Made by a program: the position numbers and the translations under genes. Below are positions 15,585 through 24,649 of a DNA stretch of 48,079 nt, piece after piece. This DNA is from Clostridia bacterium (GTDB lineage Bacteria > Bacillota > Clostridia > Christensenellales > CAG-138): positions 1 through 48,079 of the forward strand of contig JAUNBM010000012.1 in assembly GCA_030527115.1 (NCBI GenBank), in the 5' to 3' direction. Positions within the stretch are counted from its first letter, which is position 1; each line of letters begins with the position of its first letter. The notes beneath the pieces were generated by a model. The model was not told the DNA's origin. It made no database searches and saw only the letters and a program-made list of their open reading frames with translations.

Positions 15585-17294
15585 CTACTTATAGAAGGTG
15601 TTGCCCCCTATAAACTCTCTTAGTATGCTCGTCGGCGGTATCTCGTCCTCGACGTTTGCATCCTCTATATAGTTCAAAAACTTGATTATCGTCCTTATCT
15701 CGTCGTAGCAGGGACTGTCCGGCGGTATCTGCCGGAGCAAGGGATAGATGTGTTTTTTCAGAACCGCAAGCTCATATACGAGCGTAGTATTGAAAATCGC
15801 ATCCGCTCCCTCCTGATACGGGAAGATCCAGCGTTCCTCGCCCCGCCTTACGCTCTCCCACATTCCCAACGTCCGTTCCATGCTCGCGCCCCGCGTTTCA
15901 TAGTCGCGAACCATGCGCCTCAGCAGGCGGACGTCCGTTGTGGGAATCCTGTTGTGATTGTCGATATTCAGGGTCGTCAGCGCCGAAACATACAGCCTGA
16001 ATACCAAGCTATGATCTATCCTCGGATTCAACAGCACGGGATTCAGCGCATGAAGCCCTTCGATTATCAAGGGCGTATCCTCCCGCAGCGTGACAAAATG
16101 CCCGCGCATCTCGCGGCTTCCGGTTTTAAAGTTAAAAAACGGAATCTCAACCGTTTTGCCGTTGAGCAGAGCCTCCAAATCGGTGTTGAACTGCGCCACG
16201 TCGATAGTGTTGATATGCTCCAGGTCGATCTCGCCGTTTTCATCGGGCAAAACCAGCCTCCGGTCAATATAATAATCGTCCAGCGACAGCAGGATGGGAG
16301 ATTTTCCAAGCACTCGAAGCTGGGTGGCAAGCCGGTTCGCGCTCGTCGTCTTTCCCGACGAGGACGGCCCGGCTATAAGCACGACCATGGCTCCCCGGTT
16401 CACTATCTCGGTGGCTATCTCGGAAAACCTGCGCTCATGCAAAGCCTCGTTTACGCGAATCAGTTGGCGCAAGCCCCCGGACGCGGTCAGCTCGTTCAAA
16501 TCCGCCACGGTTTCGCAATGCATAAGCTCGCCCCAGCGGTCGCTCTCCTCGAAAACCGATGCGAACCTCGGCATATCCACCTCGGTGGCGGGTTTGTCGC
16601 AGTCCTCCTTATCCGGCCGGACAAGATACAGTCCCGGAGCATGATATTGCAGGTTCATGACGCTGACATAGCCCGTGGACGGCATCATCTCGCCATAGAA
16701 ATAATCCACATAGTCGCCGTGGCGATACACGTCGAAATAGGTGAAGTTTCGCCATTCGAGCAACCTAACCTTATCCTGCTGGCCGTCCCGCTCAAAGAAA
16801 TCTATCGCCTCGTTGATGTCCAGTCGTTTGCGCTCCAGCGGATAGTCGTTTTGAACAATCTGGGCGCATTTTTCGTTGAGCAGCTCCACCTCCGCTTCGG
16901 TCAGCGGCGAGTCCTTATCTATTACCACATATATCCCCGCCCCGATTGCAAACTTTACCTTGACCTTGGCTTCCTTAAACACCTCTCTCACAGCGAGGAA
17001 GAAAACGAACTGCATCGTGCGCTCATAAACGTTTCTGCCGCGCTCGTCGTTATAGCGGATGAGCTTCACCACGCCCTTGCTCTTTCGCATGGCGCGGCGC
17101 ATCTGATAGGTAGTCGTCTCCGACTCGCGCTCCCTGACCGGAACATAGTTCAGCGTGAACACCTCGCCGTCTATATCCGCCGCCAGCGGTCTCGTCTTCA
17201 AGCTGTCGGTATCCAGTCCCAGCCGTTTTATAAGGTCGAGCAGGCTTTCTCCGCTCTGAGCTTCAATCTCATGTCCGTCAATTATCAGCTTCAT
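15585..17294 (-). CDS. Uridine kinase-like nucleoside kinase with TGS/ThrRS-like N-terminus (569 aa)
   Basis: Residues 1-60 form a TGS-like domain and about 60-270 resemble the editing region of threonyl-tRNA synthetase. The C-terminal half is a P-loop kinase of the uridine kinase/PRK group with Walker A GPSSSGKTTSA near residue 305 and SLDDYYIDR after it. This three-part fusion is a known conserved Firmicutes family; the kinase phosphorylates a nucleoside or related small molecule with ATP, true substrate uncertain. The start at 17294 fits MKLIIDGHEIEA, a typical TGS opening, with GGAGG upstream. It lies 26 nt after the PHP gene. Confidence 0.85.
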   Translation of the reverse strand: MKLIIDGHEIEAQSGESLLDLIKRLGLDTDSLKTRPLAADIDGEVFTLNYVPVRERESETTTYQMRRAMRKSKGVVKLIRYNDERGRNVYERTMQFVFFLAVREVFKEAKVKVKFAIGAGIYVVIDKDSPLTEAEVELLNEKCAQIVQNDYPLERKRLDINEAIDFFERDGQQDKVRLLEWRNFTYFDVYRHGDYVDYFYGEMMPSTGYVSVMNLQYHAPGLYLVRPDKEDCDKPATEVDMPRFASVFEESDRWGELMHCETVADLNELTASGGLRQLIRVNEALHERRFSEIATEIVNRGAMVVLIAGPSSSGKTTSANRLATQLRVLGKSPILLSLDDYYIDRRLVLPDENGEIDLEHINTIDVAQFNTDLEALLNGKTVEIPFFNFKTGSREMRGHFVTLREDTPLIIEGLHALNPVLLNPRIDHSLVFRLYVSALTTLNIDNHNRIPTTDVRLLRRMVRDYETRGASMERTLGMWESVRRGEERWIFPYQEGADAIFNTTLVYELAVLKKHIYPLLRQIPPDSPCYDEIRTIIKFLNYIEDANVEDEIPPTSILREFIGGNTFYK

Positions 17295-17320
17295 CCTTGT
17301 CCTCCGAGTGTTATGTAAGC

Positions 17321-18145
17321 TCAGGTATTCAGCCTGTGCATCAGGGTTTCATAGGTCTTTTCCAGCTCCGCGCTTTCACGCCAGGCGCAGCCGAGCGGAA
17401 CGCCGGGACGGTTTGCGCCGTGGAAATCGCTTCCGCAGGTCACCATCAGCTTATGCTGTGCCGCAAGCGAAAGATGCAACTCCGTTTGTCTCGGCGACGA
17501 GGACGGATAATAAGCCTCGATTCCCATGAGCCCCAGCCCCTTCAACTCCCTTATCAGCCCGTGAATGTTTTCCCGAATATGGCAGGGGTGAGCCAGAACC
17601 GGAATGCCGTCGGCGGTATGTATCAGATCTATCACCTGCTCAGGCGTAAAACGCGGCTCGGTATAATACCCAACCGTGCCCGCCCGAAGATACTTGGCAA
17701 AGGCGTCGCGCACATCGGTTGCATACCCCGCCTCGATCAGCGCGTGAGCAAGGTGCAACTTGGTGGTTACCGCCCTGTCGCGGTTCAAAAAAGGCTCAAT
17801 CTCCACTCCCGCCGTTTTGAGCTTCTCCAGGATAATCCCGTTGCGCCGCGTGCGCCGCTCCTGCGCTATCTGCAGAGCGCGCAACAGCGTTGGATTATTC
17901 ACGTCTATGTCCAGTCCGATTATATGCAGTTCATGGCGCCACTCGTTGTCCATCTCCACCGCCGGCAAAAATGGCAGTCCGAGCTTCCGCGCCTCCTCCA
18001 TCGCCTCGCTGACCCCCAATATGCAGTCGTGGTCGGTCAGCGCCAGCATCGACAGCTTCGCCCGATTCGCGGTGCGCACAATCTCAGACGGGCTCACCGT
18101 CCCGTCCGAAAAATAGCTGTGGCAATGCAAATCGAAGCGATGCAT
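17321..18145 (-). CDS. PHP-domain phosphoesterase, TrpH/RNase AM-like (274 aa)
   Basis: The metal-binding PHP motifs are present in order: DLHCHSYFSDG near the N-terminus, LTDHD (about residue 37), LAHPCHIRE (about 190) and GSDFHG (about 238). Length and layout match the YciV/TrpH family, which removes phosphate from 3',5'-nucleoside bisphosphates and can trim RNA 5' ends. It sits 11 nt after ftsH in the same operon. Exact substrate not shown by the sequence. Confidence 0.85.
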   Translation of the reverse strand: MHRFDLHCHSYFSDGTVSPSEIVRTANRAKLSMLALTDHDCILGVSEAMEEARKLGLPFLPAVEMDNEWRHELHIIGLDIDVNNPTLLRALQIAQERRTRRNGIILEKLKTAGVEIEPFLNRDRAVTTKLHLAHALIEAGYATDVRDAFAKYLRAGTVGYYTEPRFTPEQVIDLIHTADGIPVLAHPCHIRENIHGLIRELKGLGLMGIEAYYPSSSPRQTELHLSLAAQHKLMVTCGSDFHGANRPGVPLGCAWRESAELEKTYETLMHRLNT

Positions 18146-18156
18146 CCTTTCCTCCG

Positions 18157-20088
18157 TTATTCCTGCTTTGCGGCTTCCTCCGCCGCGTCCTCCGCTTCCA
18201 ATTCGGGCGCGGCTTTGTCCCCGCCCCTGTATATCGCCGCGAATTCTTCGCCGCTCATGCGCTCAACTTCGATGAGCTTCAACGAAACGCGATCCAGCGC
18301 CTCCATATCGGAGGACAAAATCCGCTCGGCGCGCTCATATTGCTCGTCCAAAATCCGCCTGATTTCCTCGTCTATCCTCGCGGCGAGCTTCTCGGAATAG
18401 TTCTTGCTGTGGCCCCAGTCCTTAGCTATGAACACCTCCTGATCCCCGCCCAGATACATCGGGCCGATGGCGTCGGACATTCCATATTCCTCAACCATCT
18501 TCCGCGCAATCTCCGTGGAATGTTTGAGGTCGGATATCGCGCCGGTGCAAACGTCGCCAAACTTAATCTTCTCAGCGACCCGTCCGCCCAAAAACATACA
18601 GATATTATCGGTCAGCCGCTGTTTGGACATATGCATCATATCGTCCTTGGGCAGCGTCATCGTATAACCTGCGGCGTTTCCGCGCTGGATTATCGAAATC
18701 TCATGCACGGGGTCGCACCTTTCCAAGTTCAAAGCGAGGATTGCGTGCCCCGCCTCGTGATAGGCGGTGTTGCGCTTATCCTCCTCGGTGACAACCCTGC
18801 TCTTCTTCTCCGGGCCCATTTGAACCCTGGTCGCCGCCTCCTCCAGCTCGGGCATGCCTATGCGCTTCTTGTTTGCGCGCGCCGACAGAATCGCCGCCTC
18901 GTTCAAAACGTTTTCGAGATCAGCGCCCGTAAAATAGGGAGTGCGCCTTGCTATGACCTTCAAATCGACGTCGTCCTCAAACTTCTTGTTCCGCGCATGA
19001 ACCTTCAATATTTCCTCGCGGCCCTTAACGTCGGGGTAGCTCACGCGGATCTGGCGGTCGAATCTGCCCGGTCTCAACAACGCGGGATCCAAAATATCCG
19101 CACGGTTGGTTGCCGCAATCACGATTATGCCTTCGTTCGCGGCAAAACCGTCCATCTCCACCAAAAGCTGATTCAAGGTCTGCTCGCGCTCATCGTGCCC
19201 GCCGCCGAGTCCGGCACCGCGCTGGCGGCCAACCGCGTCGATCTCGTCTATAAACACGATAGCGGGGGTAGCGCGCTTCGCGGTCGTGAACAGGTCGCGC
19301 ACTCTGGACGCGCCCACGCCCACGAACATTTCAACGAAGTCCGAACCGGAGATCGAGAAGAACGGAACCTTGGCCTCGCCGGCAACCGCCTTGGCGAGCA
19401 GGGTTTTTCCGGTTCCCGGAGGGCCTACGAGCAAAACTCCCTTGGGGATTCTCGCGCCCAGCTCGTTGAACCGCTGTGGATCGCGCAAGAATTGCACAAC
19501 CTCCTGAAGCTCCTCCTTCTCCTCGTCGGCACCCGCGACGTCGGCAAAGGTGACGGTGTTTTTCTCGCCCGTCTCCAATCTTGCGCGGCTCTTGCCGAAA
19601 TTCATAACCTGCTTTCCGCCGCCCTGCTGGCGCATTATGAAGTAGTAGAACACCGCCACCGCGCCGAAGATAAGGAGGTAGGGCAGTATCAAGACGAAGA
19701 TCGACTGTCCCGCAGGCTGTATTTCATCATAGTCGAACAGCAACGAGTAGTTCGCCGTCGAAACCTGCTCGGCGGGAATCCCCAGCTTCTCCGCTATGAT
19801 AACCGCTATATCGTGGGAGAAGCGCTCCTCGTCCATGTTGACATAGAACTCCGCCCTCTGCGGCAAATCCTTCATTTCATATTCGCTCTCGGCATAGAGT
19901 CCGGTATAGTAACCTGCGCCCAGGGTGCTTTGAACGGCCTTAATGTCGCCGTTTTCCACCTTCTCTAAAAACTGGGTTACGGTCAGCTCGTCGGGATCGG
20001 TCGATGAAAAGCCGCCGCTGACAAGATAGATTACGATTCCAAAGATTAAAACCCAGATAATTATTGATACATACTTTCTGTTCTTCAA
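18157..20088 (-). CDS. ftsH: ATP-dependent membrane zinc protease FtsH (643 aa)
   Basis: Two membrane helices (about residues 7-25 and 110-130) flank an outside domain. Then come the AAA+ domain with Walker A GPPGTGKT, Walker [12 protein letters not shown] and the second region of homology ([19 protein letters not shown]), and the M41 protease with zinc motif HEAGH (about residue 445). Normal length. FtsH forms hexamers that extract and degrade membrane and regulatory proteins. The order tilS-hpt-ftsH is widely conserved in Firmicutes. An acidic Ala/Glu-rich tail ends the protein. Confidence 0.97.
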   Translation of the reverse strand: MKNRKYVSIIIWVLIFGIVIYLVSGGFSSTDPDELTVTQFLEKVENGDIKAVQSTLGAGYYTGLYAESEYEMKDLPQRAEFYVNMDEERFSHDIAVIIAEKLGIPAEQVSTANYSLLFDYDEIQPAGQSIFVLILPYLLIFGAVAVFYYFIMRQQGGGKQVMNFGKSRARLETGEKNTVTFADVAGADEEKEELQEVVQFLRDPQRFNELGARIPKGVLLVGPPGTGKTLLAKAVAGEAKVPFFSISGSDFVEMFVGVGASRVRDLFTTAKRATPAIVFIDEIDAVGRQRGAGLGGGHDEREQTLNQLLVEMDGFAANEGIIVIAATNRADILDPALLRPGRFDRQIRVSYPDVKGREEILKVHARNKKFEDDVDLKVIARRTPYFTGADLENVLNEAAILSARANKKRIGMPELEEAATRVQMGPEKKSRVVTEEDKRNTAYHEAGHAILALNLERCDPVHEISIIQRGNAAGYTMTLPKDDMMHMSKQRLTDNICMFLGGRVAEKIKFGDVCTGAISDLKHSTEIARKMVEEYGMSDAIGPMYLGGDQEVFIAKDWGHSKNYSEKLAARIDEEIRRILDEQYERAERILSSDMEALDRVSLKLIEVERMSGEEFAAIYRGGDKAAPELEAEDAAEEAAKQE

Positions 20089-20121
20089 GTCTCCTCCAAA
20101 TGCGGAATTATCCGCGCTAAG

Positions 20122-20682
20122 TTATTTTTCTGCGTATATCTCTTCCTTGAGTACGCCCACATAGGGCAGGTTGCGATATTCGCCGCAATAGTCCAAACCA
20201 TAGCCAACGACAAATTTATTGGGTATGATGAAGCCGCAGTAGTCGGGGGTTATGTCGCATTCGCGGCGTTCCGGCTTATCCAAGAGACAGCAGATCCGCA
20301 TCGAGGCGGGATTTCTCGAGGAAAGCAATTTAGTCAGATGGGAAAGCGTCAGTCCGCTGTCCATTATATCCTCCGCGATGATAACGTGCTTGTCAGTGAT
20401 GCTCGAATCAATATCCTTGCTTATCCTGACGATGCCGCTCGTTTTGCGCTCGTTCCCATAGCTGGAGATGCCCATGAAGTCCATCTGCATATGGATGGTC
20501 ATAGCCCTCGCCAGGTCGGAAAAGAAGATGCAGGCGCCCTTCAAGATGCAGAGAAGGATCACTTCCTTGCCCTGGTAATCGCGAGAAATCTGCTCTCCCA
20601 GCTCCTCAACACGCTTCTTGATCTGTTCCTCGGTAATCAATACCTCCGAAAGGTTCTGAGCCATAAATTCCCTGCCCCACAT
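20122..20682 (-). CDS. hpt: Hypoxanthine phosphoribosyltransferase (186 aa)
   Basis: Type I PRTase with PRPP loop VIIAEDIMDSGLTL and the flexible-loop segment MDFMGISSYGNERKTSG. It makes IMP or GMP from hypoxanthine or guanine and PRPP (purine salvage). Start at ATG 20682, preceded by GGAGG and one base after the tilS stop. A second in-frame ATG at 20664 is less well placed. A purine permease is encoded elsewhere in the window (37789-39252). Confidence 0.95.
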   Translation of the reverse strand: MWGREFMAQNLSEVLITEEQIKKRVEELGEQISRDYQGKEVILLCILKGACIFFSDLARAMTIHMQMDFMGISSYGNERKTSGIVRISKDIDSSITDKHVIIAEDIMDSGLTLSHLTKLLSSRNPASMRICCLLDKPERRECDITPDYCGFIIPNKFVVGYGLDYCGEYRNLPYVGVLKEEIYAEK

Positions 20683-20683
20683 A

Positions 20684-22003
20684 CTAAGCCTCCTTAAAAA
20701 TAAAATGCACTATTTCCTTTGTTCTCTCGTCCACACGCACACGATCCGCAATCGTATGCCCAGCAACATAAACTATGCCCGCCTCGTCGCAAACAAGCGG
20801 CATATCCCGAAGAAACCGCGACGTCTTGCGGTCGATCAGATAGTCCGAAAGCAATTTCGTCCCGCAACCGCCGAATGGAACGAAGCGGTCTCCGTCCCGC
20901 CTGCTCCTAACCATAAGCTCGCCGCAAAGCTTGCTCCGGTCTACAAAAGCCTCATCGCCCAAACAGGGGATATTCGCCCGCTCCGTCACCTCGGAGCTGA
21001 GACTGCCTCTCGGAGTTTGCGTCGTTTCGCCGATTCGATGCGAAAAGCGGTATTCCCCCGCCTTTGGCAACGCGCCAAGCCTCAGCGTTCCATTGTCGAT
21101 CCACGCCGACACCCCGTTTCGAATCGTTGCTACGCCTGCGCTCCGTCCCTTCAGCAACTCGATGATCCGCTCAATATCGCCCCGCTCATAATCGCCGGTA
21201 AGCGCGGCAAGCCTGTTTTTCAACACCCTTGCCAGGATTGCCCGATCCAGAGCCGCAAGCTTATCAACGCTCATCCGGCAGTCAATATCCGCTTGTGCGG
21301 CAACCCTCTCCAAATAGAGTTCATCGGTTAAGAGAAGCTCCGTCGCGCCCGCTATCGCCTCCTCCGCCCGGGGATTGAGAAGGGTCAGCCGGGGCATAAG
21401 ATCCAGCCGTATCCGGTTTCTCAGGGCGTCCCGCTCGTCGTTGGTCGAGTCATGGCAATAGTCTTGTCCCAGTTCCGCAAGATACCCGATTATCCGCTCA
21501 CGGCTCACCCCAAGCAAGGGACGAACGAGGTCTTTGCGCCGGTACTGCATCCCGCAAAGCCCGCTCAAGCCCGAACCTCGAAGCAGGTGCATCAGCACGG
21601 TTTCCGCCTGATCGCCCCGATTGTGGGCGAGGGCGATAAGCTCCGCACCGGTTTCGGCCTTGATGCGGTACAAAAACTCATATCGCAACTCCCGCGCCGC
21701 CTGCTCCAGCGACAACCGCCTGTCCTCGCGGTATTTCGGGGCATCGACGCGCTCCGAAAAAAAAGGGACGTCCAAATCGCGGCACAACCGCTTGCAAAAC
21801 TCAGCGTCAGCGTCCGCTTCCGCGCCGCGAATCCCATGATTCAGATGTGCGGCGAAAAGCCTGCCTATGCCTCCTTCAAGCTGCAAGTCCCTCAGCGAAT
21901 GCAGCAGGGCAACCGAATCGGCGCCTCCCGACAGCGCGGCCAGCACCGAGCAACCGGGTCTCAGCGCGCACGCCTCCTGTGCCTCTTTGGAAATCAGCCG
22001 CAT
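20684..22003 (-). CDS. tilS: tRNA(Ile)-lysidine synthase TilS (439 aa)
   Basis: PP-loop ATPase motif SGGADS at residues 25-30, followed by the TilS core (LNHGIRG, AHNRGDQAETVLMHLLRGSGL) and C-terminal substrate-binding domains. It converts C34 of the CAU-anticodon tRNA-Ile to lysidine, which is essential for AUA decoding. I start at ATG 22003 with GGAGG just before it. The open frame extends upstream through the promoter to a TTG without a ribosome site, which I reject. First gene of the operon running to 13285. Confidence 0.94.
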   Translation of the reverse strand: MRLISKEAQEACALRPGCSVLAALSGGADSVALLHSLRDLQLEGGIGRLFAAHLNHGIRGAEADADAEFCKRLCRDLDVPFFSERVDAPKYREDRRLSLEQAARELRYEFLYRIKAETGAELIALAHNRGDQAETVLMHLLRGSGLSGLCGMQYRRKDLVRPLLGVSRERIIGYLAELGQDYCHDSTNDERDALRNRIRLDLMPRLTLLNPRAEEAIAGATELLLTDELYLERVAAQADIDCRMSVDKLAALDRAILARVLKNRLAALTGDYERGDIERIIELLKGRSAGVATIRNGVSAWIDNGTLRLGALPKAGEYRFSHRIGETTQTPRGSLSSEVTERANIPCLGDEAFVDRSKLCGELMVRSRRDGDRFVPFGGCGTKLLSDYLIDRKTSRFLRDMPLVCDEAGIVYVAGHTIADRVRVDERTKEIVHFIFKEA

Positions 22004-22031
22004 ACTCCTCCGAAACCGTATAATTGCTTGT

Positions 22032-22060
22032 ATTTTACCCTTTTTCAGATGATTTGACAA
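22032..22060 (-). promoter_or_regulatory. Sigma-A promoter of the tilS operon
   Basis: TTGTCA, 17 nt, TAAAAT on the minus strand, 28 nt before the tilS start codon. Confidence 0.7.
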
Positions 22061-22193
22061 GGGCTTTATTGAAATGGCGGTGAAATTAATGCAAAAAGTA
22101 AATCAAAAGTAACTTGCCAAAGTAAAATCTAAACTTCGTTTTGCGATTGTTGCCCTGCGATTGCCGCCCGGTGAAAAAATCCCGAAAAAGAGA

Positions 22194-22222
22194 TTGACAG
22201 AACCGGTATTGCCTGTTAAAAT
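22194..22222 (+). promoter_or_regulatory. Sigma-A promoter of the tRNA cluster
   Basis: TTGACA, 17 nt, TAAAAT, 19 nt before tRNA-Arg. Confidence 0.75.
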
Positions 22223-22241
22223 CAATATTCGGAACTTTCTT

Positions 22242-22318
22242 GCGTCTGTAGCTCAGCAGGATAGAGCAACGGCCTTCTAAGCCGTAGGTCCCGGGTTCGA
22301 ATCCCTGCAGGCGCGCCA
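22242..22318 (+). tRNA. tRNA-Arg(TCT)
   Basis: Acceptor GCGTCTG with CAGGCGC (one G-U pair), anticodon loop CTTCTAA, T-loop TTCGAAT, CCA encoded. First of four clustered tRNAs. Confidence 0.95.
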
Positions 22319-22383
22319 GTTGCGTCACGGCCGCACGGCGGAAGTGCGCGGTACGGATGCGAAACGAGCTTGATAAGAAGCGT

Positions 22384-22461
22384 GGTGGATATAGTTCAGT
22401 TGGATAGAATGCCAGATTGTGGCTCTGGAGGTCGTGGGTTCAAGCCCCACTATCCACCCCA
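22384..22461 (+). tRNA. tRNA-His(GTG)
   Basis: Acceptor GTGGATA with TATCCAC, extra G at -1 opposite C73 (histidine identity), anticodon GTG, T-loop TTCAAGC, CCA encoded. Confidence 0.95.
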
Positions 22462-22482
22462 GGATTCTTATCAGGCTCGCTT

Positions 22483-22557
22483 TGGGGTGTAGCCAAGCGG
22501 TAAGGCACGAGACTTTGACTCTCGCATTCGTAGGTTCAAATCCTGCCACCCCAGCCA
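22483..22557 (+). tRNA. tRNA-Gln(TTG)
   Basis: Acceptor TGGGGTG with CACCCCA, anticodon loop CTTTGAC (TTG), T-loop TTCAAAT, CCA encoded. Confidence 0.95.
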
Positions 22558-22560
22558 TTA

Positions 22561-22636
22561 GACCCGTTAGCTCAGTCGGTAGAGCACTTGACTTTTAATC
22601 AAGGTGTCCGGAGTTCGAATCTCCGACGGGTCACCA
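22561..22636 (+). tRNA. tRNA-Lys(TTT)
   Basis: Acceptor GACCCGT with ACGGGTC, anticodon TTT in CTTTTAA, T-loop TTCGAAT, CCA encoded. Only 3 nt after tRNA-Gln. Confidence 0.95.
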
Positions 22637-22642
22637 CATAGC

Positions 22643-22677
22643 GCCGTAAGCTGTTTTGGCTTGCGGCTTTTGTTTTT
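22643..22677 (+). terminator. Intrinsic terminator of the tRNA cluster
   Basis: GCCGTAAGC (22643-22651) with GCTTGCGGC (22659-22667), one G-U pair, then TTTTGTTTTT. Confidence 0.8.
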
Positions 22678-22719
22678 CCTATCCGTTTTTTAGCCAAACC
22701 GGTCGCGTCCGTACAGCCC

Positions 22720-22759
22720 GCAAAAACAAAAGCCCCGCCTCAATGTTGTGGCGAGGCGG
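22720..22759 (-). terminator. Intrinsic terminator after the ABC exporter operon
   Basis: On the minus strand CCGCCTC-loop-GAGGCGG, then GGCTTTTGTTTTTG. It ends the long minus-strand run that starts at 36181. Confidence 0.75.
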
Positions 22760-22800
22760 AGACTTCGTTTTGCGGTGGATATTCTAAAAAACGGGCTCAG

Positions 22801-24648
22801 CTACTGGCGCAGGGATTCTTGAATGCGCCCCTCCTTATATTGGTTCATATAGAGGTCATAGTAGTAGCCGCGAAGCTCTATCAGCTCCTCGTGCCTGCCC
22901 TGTTCAACGACCTTGCCGCCGCGGACTACGAGGATGCGGTCGGCGTTGCGAATCGTGGACAGGCGGTGCGCAACGATAAAGCTCGTTCGCCCTTTAAGCA
23001 CGTTGACGATGGCGTTTTGGATCGCCTGTTCCGTTTCGGTATCTATGGAGCTGGTTGCCTCGTCCAACACGAAGATCCGCGGGTCGGCAAGTATGACGCG
23101 GGCGAAAGAGATGAGCTGTTTCTGCCCTATCGAGAGCCTGCCGCCGCCCTCGCCGACGTCGGTATCATAGCCGTGTTCCTGCGCTCTTATGAAGTCGTCG
23201 GCATGAACCATCTTAGCCGCGTGCTCGACCTGCTCAAAGGTTGCGTCGGGACGGCCGAAGCGGATATTATCCATTATGGAGCCGGAAAAGAGGTGCGGCG
23301 ACTGCAAAACATAGCCCAGGTTGGATTGAAGCCAGAGCTGGGAGCGTTCGCGATAGTCCCTGCCGTCTATCAAAATCCTGCCCTGAGTAGGCTCATAGAA
23401 GCGGCAAATCAGGTTGACGATGGTACTCTTCCCCGCTCCGGTTTCCCCGACGAGGGCGATAGTCTCCCCCTGATTGACCTGCAGGTTAAAGTCGCTGAGA
23501 ACCGGCTCGCCCTCGTTGTAGGCGAAGGACACATGCTCAAAGCTGACGTCGCCGTGCAGGGGTTCCCAGTTCTCCCGCTTGGGGTTCATCGTATCCCCGT
23601 ATTTGGCAATGACCTCGGGGCTGTCGACGACTGCCGGCTCGGTATCTATCAAAGTCATGACCCGCTCTGCGGACGCCTGCGCACTCTGCAATTCGGCAAA
23701 GATGTGGGCAAGCTGCTGGATGGGATCAAAGAGGTTCGAGGCATACGATATAAAGGCTACGAGCGCGCCTGTCGTTATAAACCCGATGAAGGAATCGCCT
23801 GCCGAGATAACGCCGATACCGCCGAAGCTTAGCGCCATGCTGGTGCCTATTGCGCCGAGCGATATAACCAGCGGGAAGAATGCGGCGCTGAGCAGGGAAG
23901 CCTTGATGGTGGCGGTCTTCATACTGCCCGTAAGCTCCTTAAACTCCTCGGCGTTTTTGTCCTCCCGAACGAGCGTCTTTGTCGTCATAGCGCCCATGAT
24001 GCCCTCGTTGAATGCCCCGGTTATCCGGCTGTTATGGCGGCGGGACTCGCGCTGATACTTCAGTATGCGCTTTTGCAGAAACAGGCTGACGAAGCAAAGC
24101 ACCGGAATGACGCTGATAACGATGAGGGCGAGCGTCCAGTTTTTGATGAACATAACGACGACGCACCCGACCGCGAAGCAGAACGCCCACAGAACATCCA
24201 CTATGCTCCAGGCAATCATCTCCGACAGCCTCGCAACGTCGCTGACCATTCGCGCCATAAGATAGCCCACGGCGGTTTTATCGTAGAAGGAGAACGACAG
24301 GGTTTGAAGCCGCATATAGGCGTCCTGACGGATATCATAGGAGATAGCCATCTCCATCTTTCCCGTCCGGCTGATAAAGAAGAAGGTGCCTCCGCCTTGG
24401 ATAAAGACGAGCATAACATACAGCGCGCCGAACCACCATATCCCGTCGGTGGTGCGCGGGGTAACGAAATTGTCTATCGCATAGTTGGTTAAAAGCGGGT
24501 AGCATACGTCTATTCCGGCAACTACGACCAGCGCTATAACGGTCTTTATCAGCAAGCGCTTATTTTTAAGCGCATAGAGGAAGAGCCGCTTCCATATCGA
24601 GAAGTCAACTTTTTTATCGGTAAATTCCTGTTCGTTTTGATAAGCCAT
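22801..24648 (-). CDS. ABC exporter half-transporter, catalytic-Glu subunit (615 aa)
   Basis: An N-terminal six-helix ABC exporter domain (about residues 25-330) and an ATPase domain (about 370-600): Walker A GETGAGKST, Q-loop near GYVLQSPH, Walker B FVLDEATSSID with the catalytic Glu, and switch His in VAHRLSTI. The signature reads LSIGQ instead of LSGGQ. Its partner, one base upstream, has the opposite pattern, so the two form a heterodimer with one good and one poor ATP site, as in BmrCD and TM287/288. These export drugs, lipids or peptides; substrate unknown. It starts one base after the partner's stop. Confidence 0.9.
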   Translation of the reverse strand: MAYQNEQEFTDKKVDFSIWKRLFLYALKNKRLLIKTVIALVVVAGIDVCYPLLTNYAIDNFVTPRTTDGIWWFGALYVMLVFIQGGGTFFFISRTGKMEMAISYDIRQDAYMRLQTLSFSFYDKTAVGYLMARMVSDVARLSEMIAWSIVDVLWAFCFAVGCVVVMFIKNWTLALIVISVIPVLCFVSLFLQKRILKYQRESRRHNSRITGAFNEGIMGAMTTKTLVREDKNAEEFKELTGSMKTATIKASLLSAAFFPLVISLGAIGTSMALSFGGIGVISAGDSFIGFITTGALVAFISYASNLFDPIQQLAHIFAELQSAQASAERVMTLIDTEPAVVDSPEVIAKYGDTMNPKRENWEPLHGDVSFEHVSFAYNEGEPVLSDFNLQVNQGETIALVGETGAGKSTIVNLICRFYEPTQGRILIDGRDYRERSQLWLQSNLGYVLQSPHLFSGSIMDNIRFGRPDATFEQVEHAAKMVHADDFIRAQEHGYDTDVGEGGGRLSIGQKQLISFARVILADPRIFVLDEATSSIDTETEQAIQNAIVNVLKGRTSFIVAHRLSTIRNADRILVVRGGKVVEQGRHEELIELRGYYYDLYMNQYKEGRIQESLRQ

Positions 24649-24649
24649 T

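Noticed and set aside
15750..17318. 522-codon plus-strand frame opposite the nucleoside kinase, and a similar 542-codon frame at 18340-19968 opposite ftsH
   Set aside because: Long antisense frames are caused by codon bias in the real genes. They show no domains, no ribosome site and His/Arg-rich nonsense.
22086..22558. Two minus-strand frames resembling short hypothetical proteins (e.g. GFEPTNARVKVSC)
   Set aside because: They are antisense readings of the tRNA-Arg, His and Gln genes. Such frames are common false annotations.
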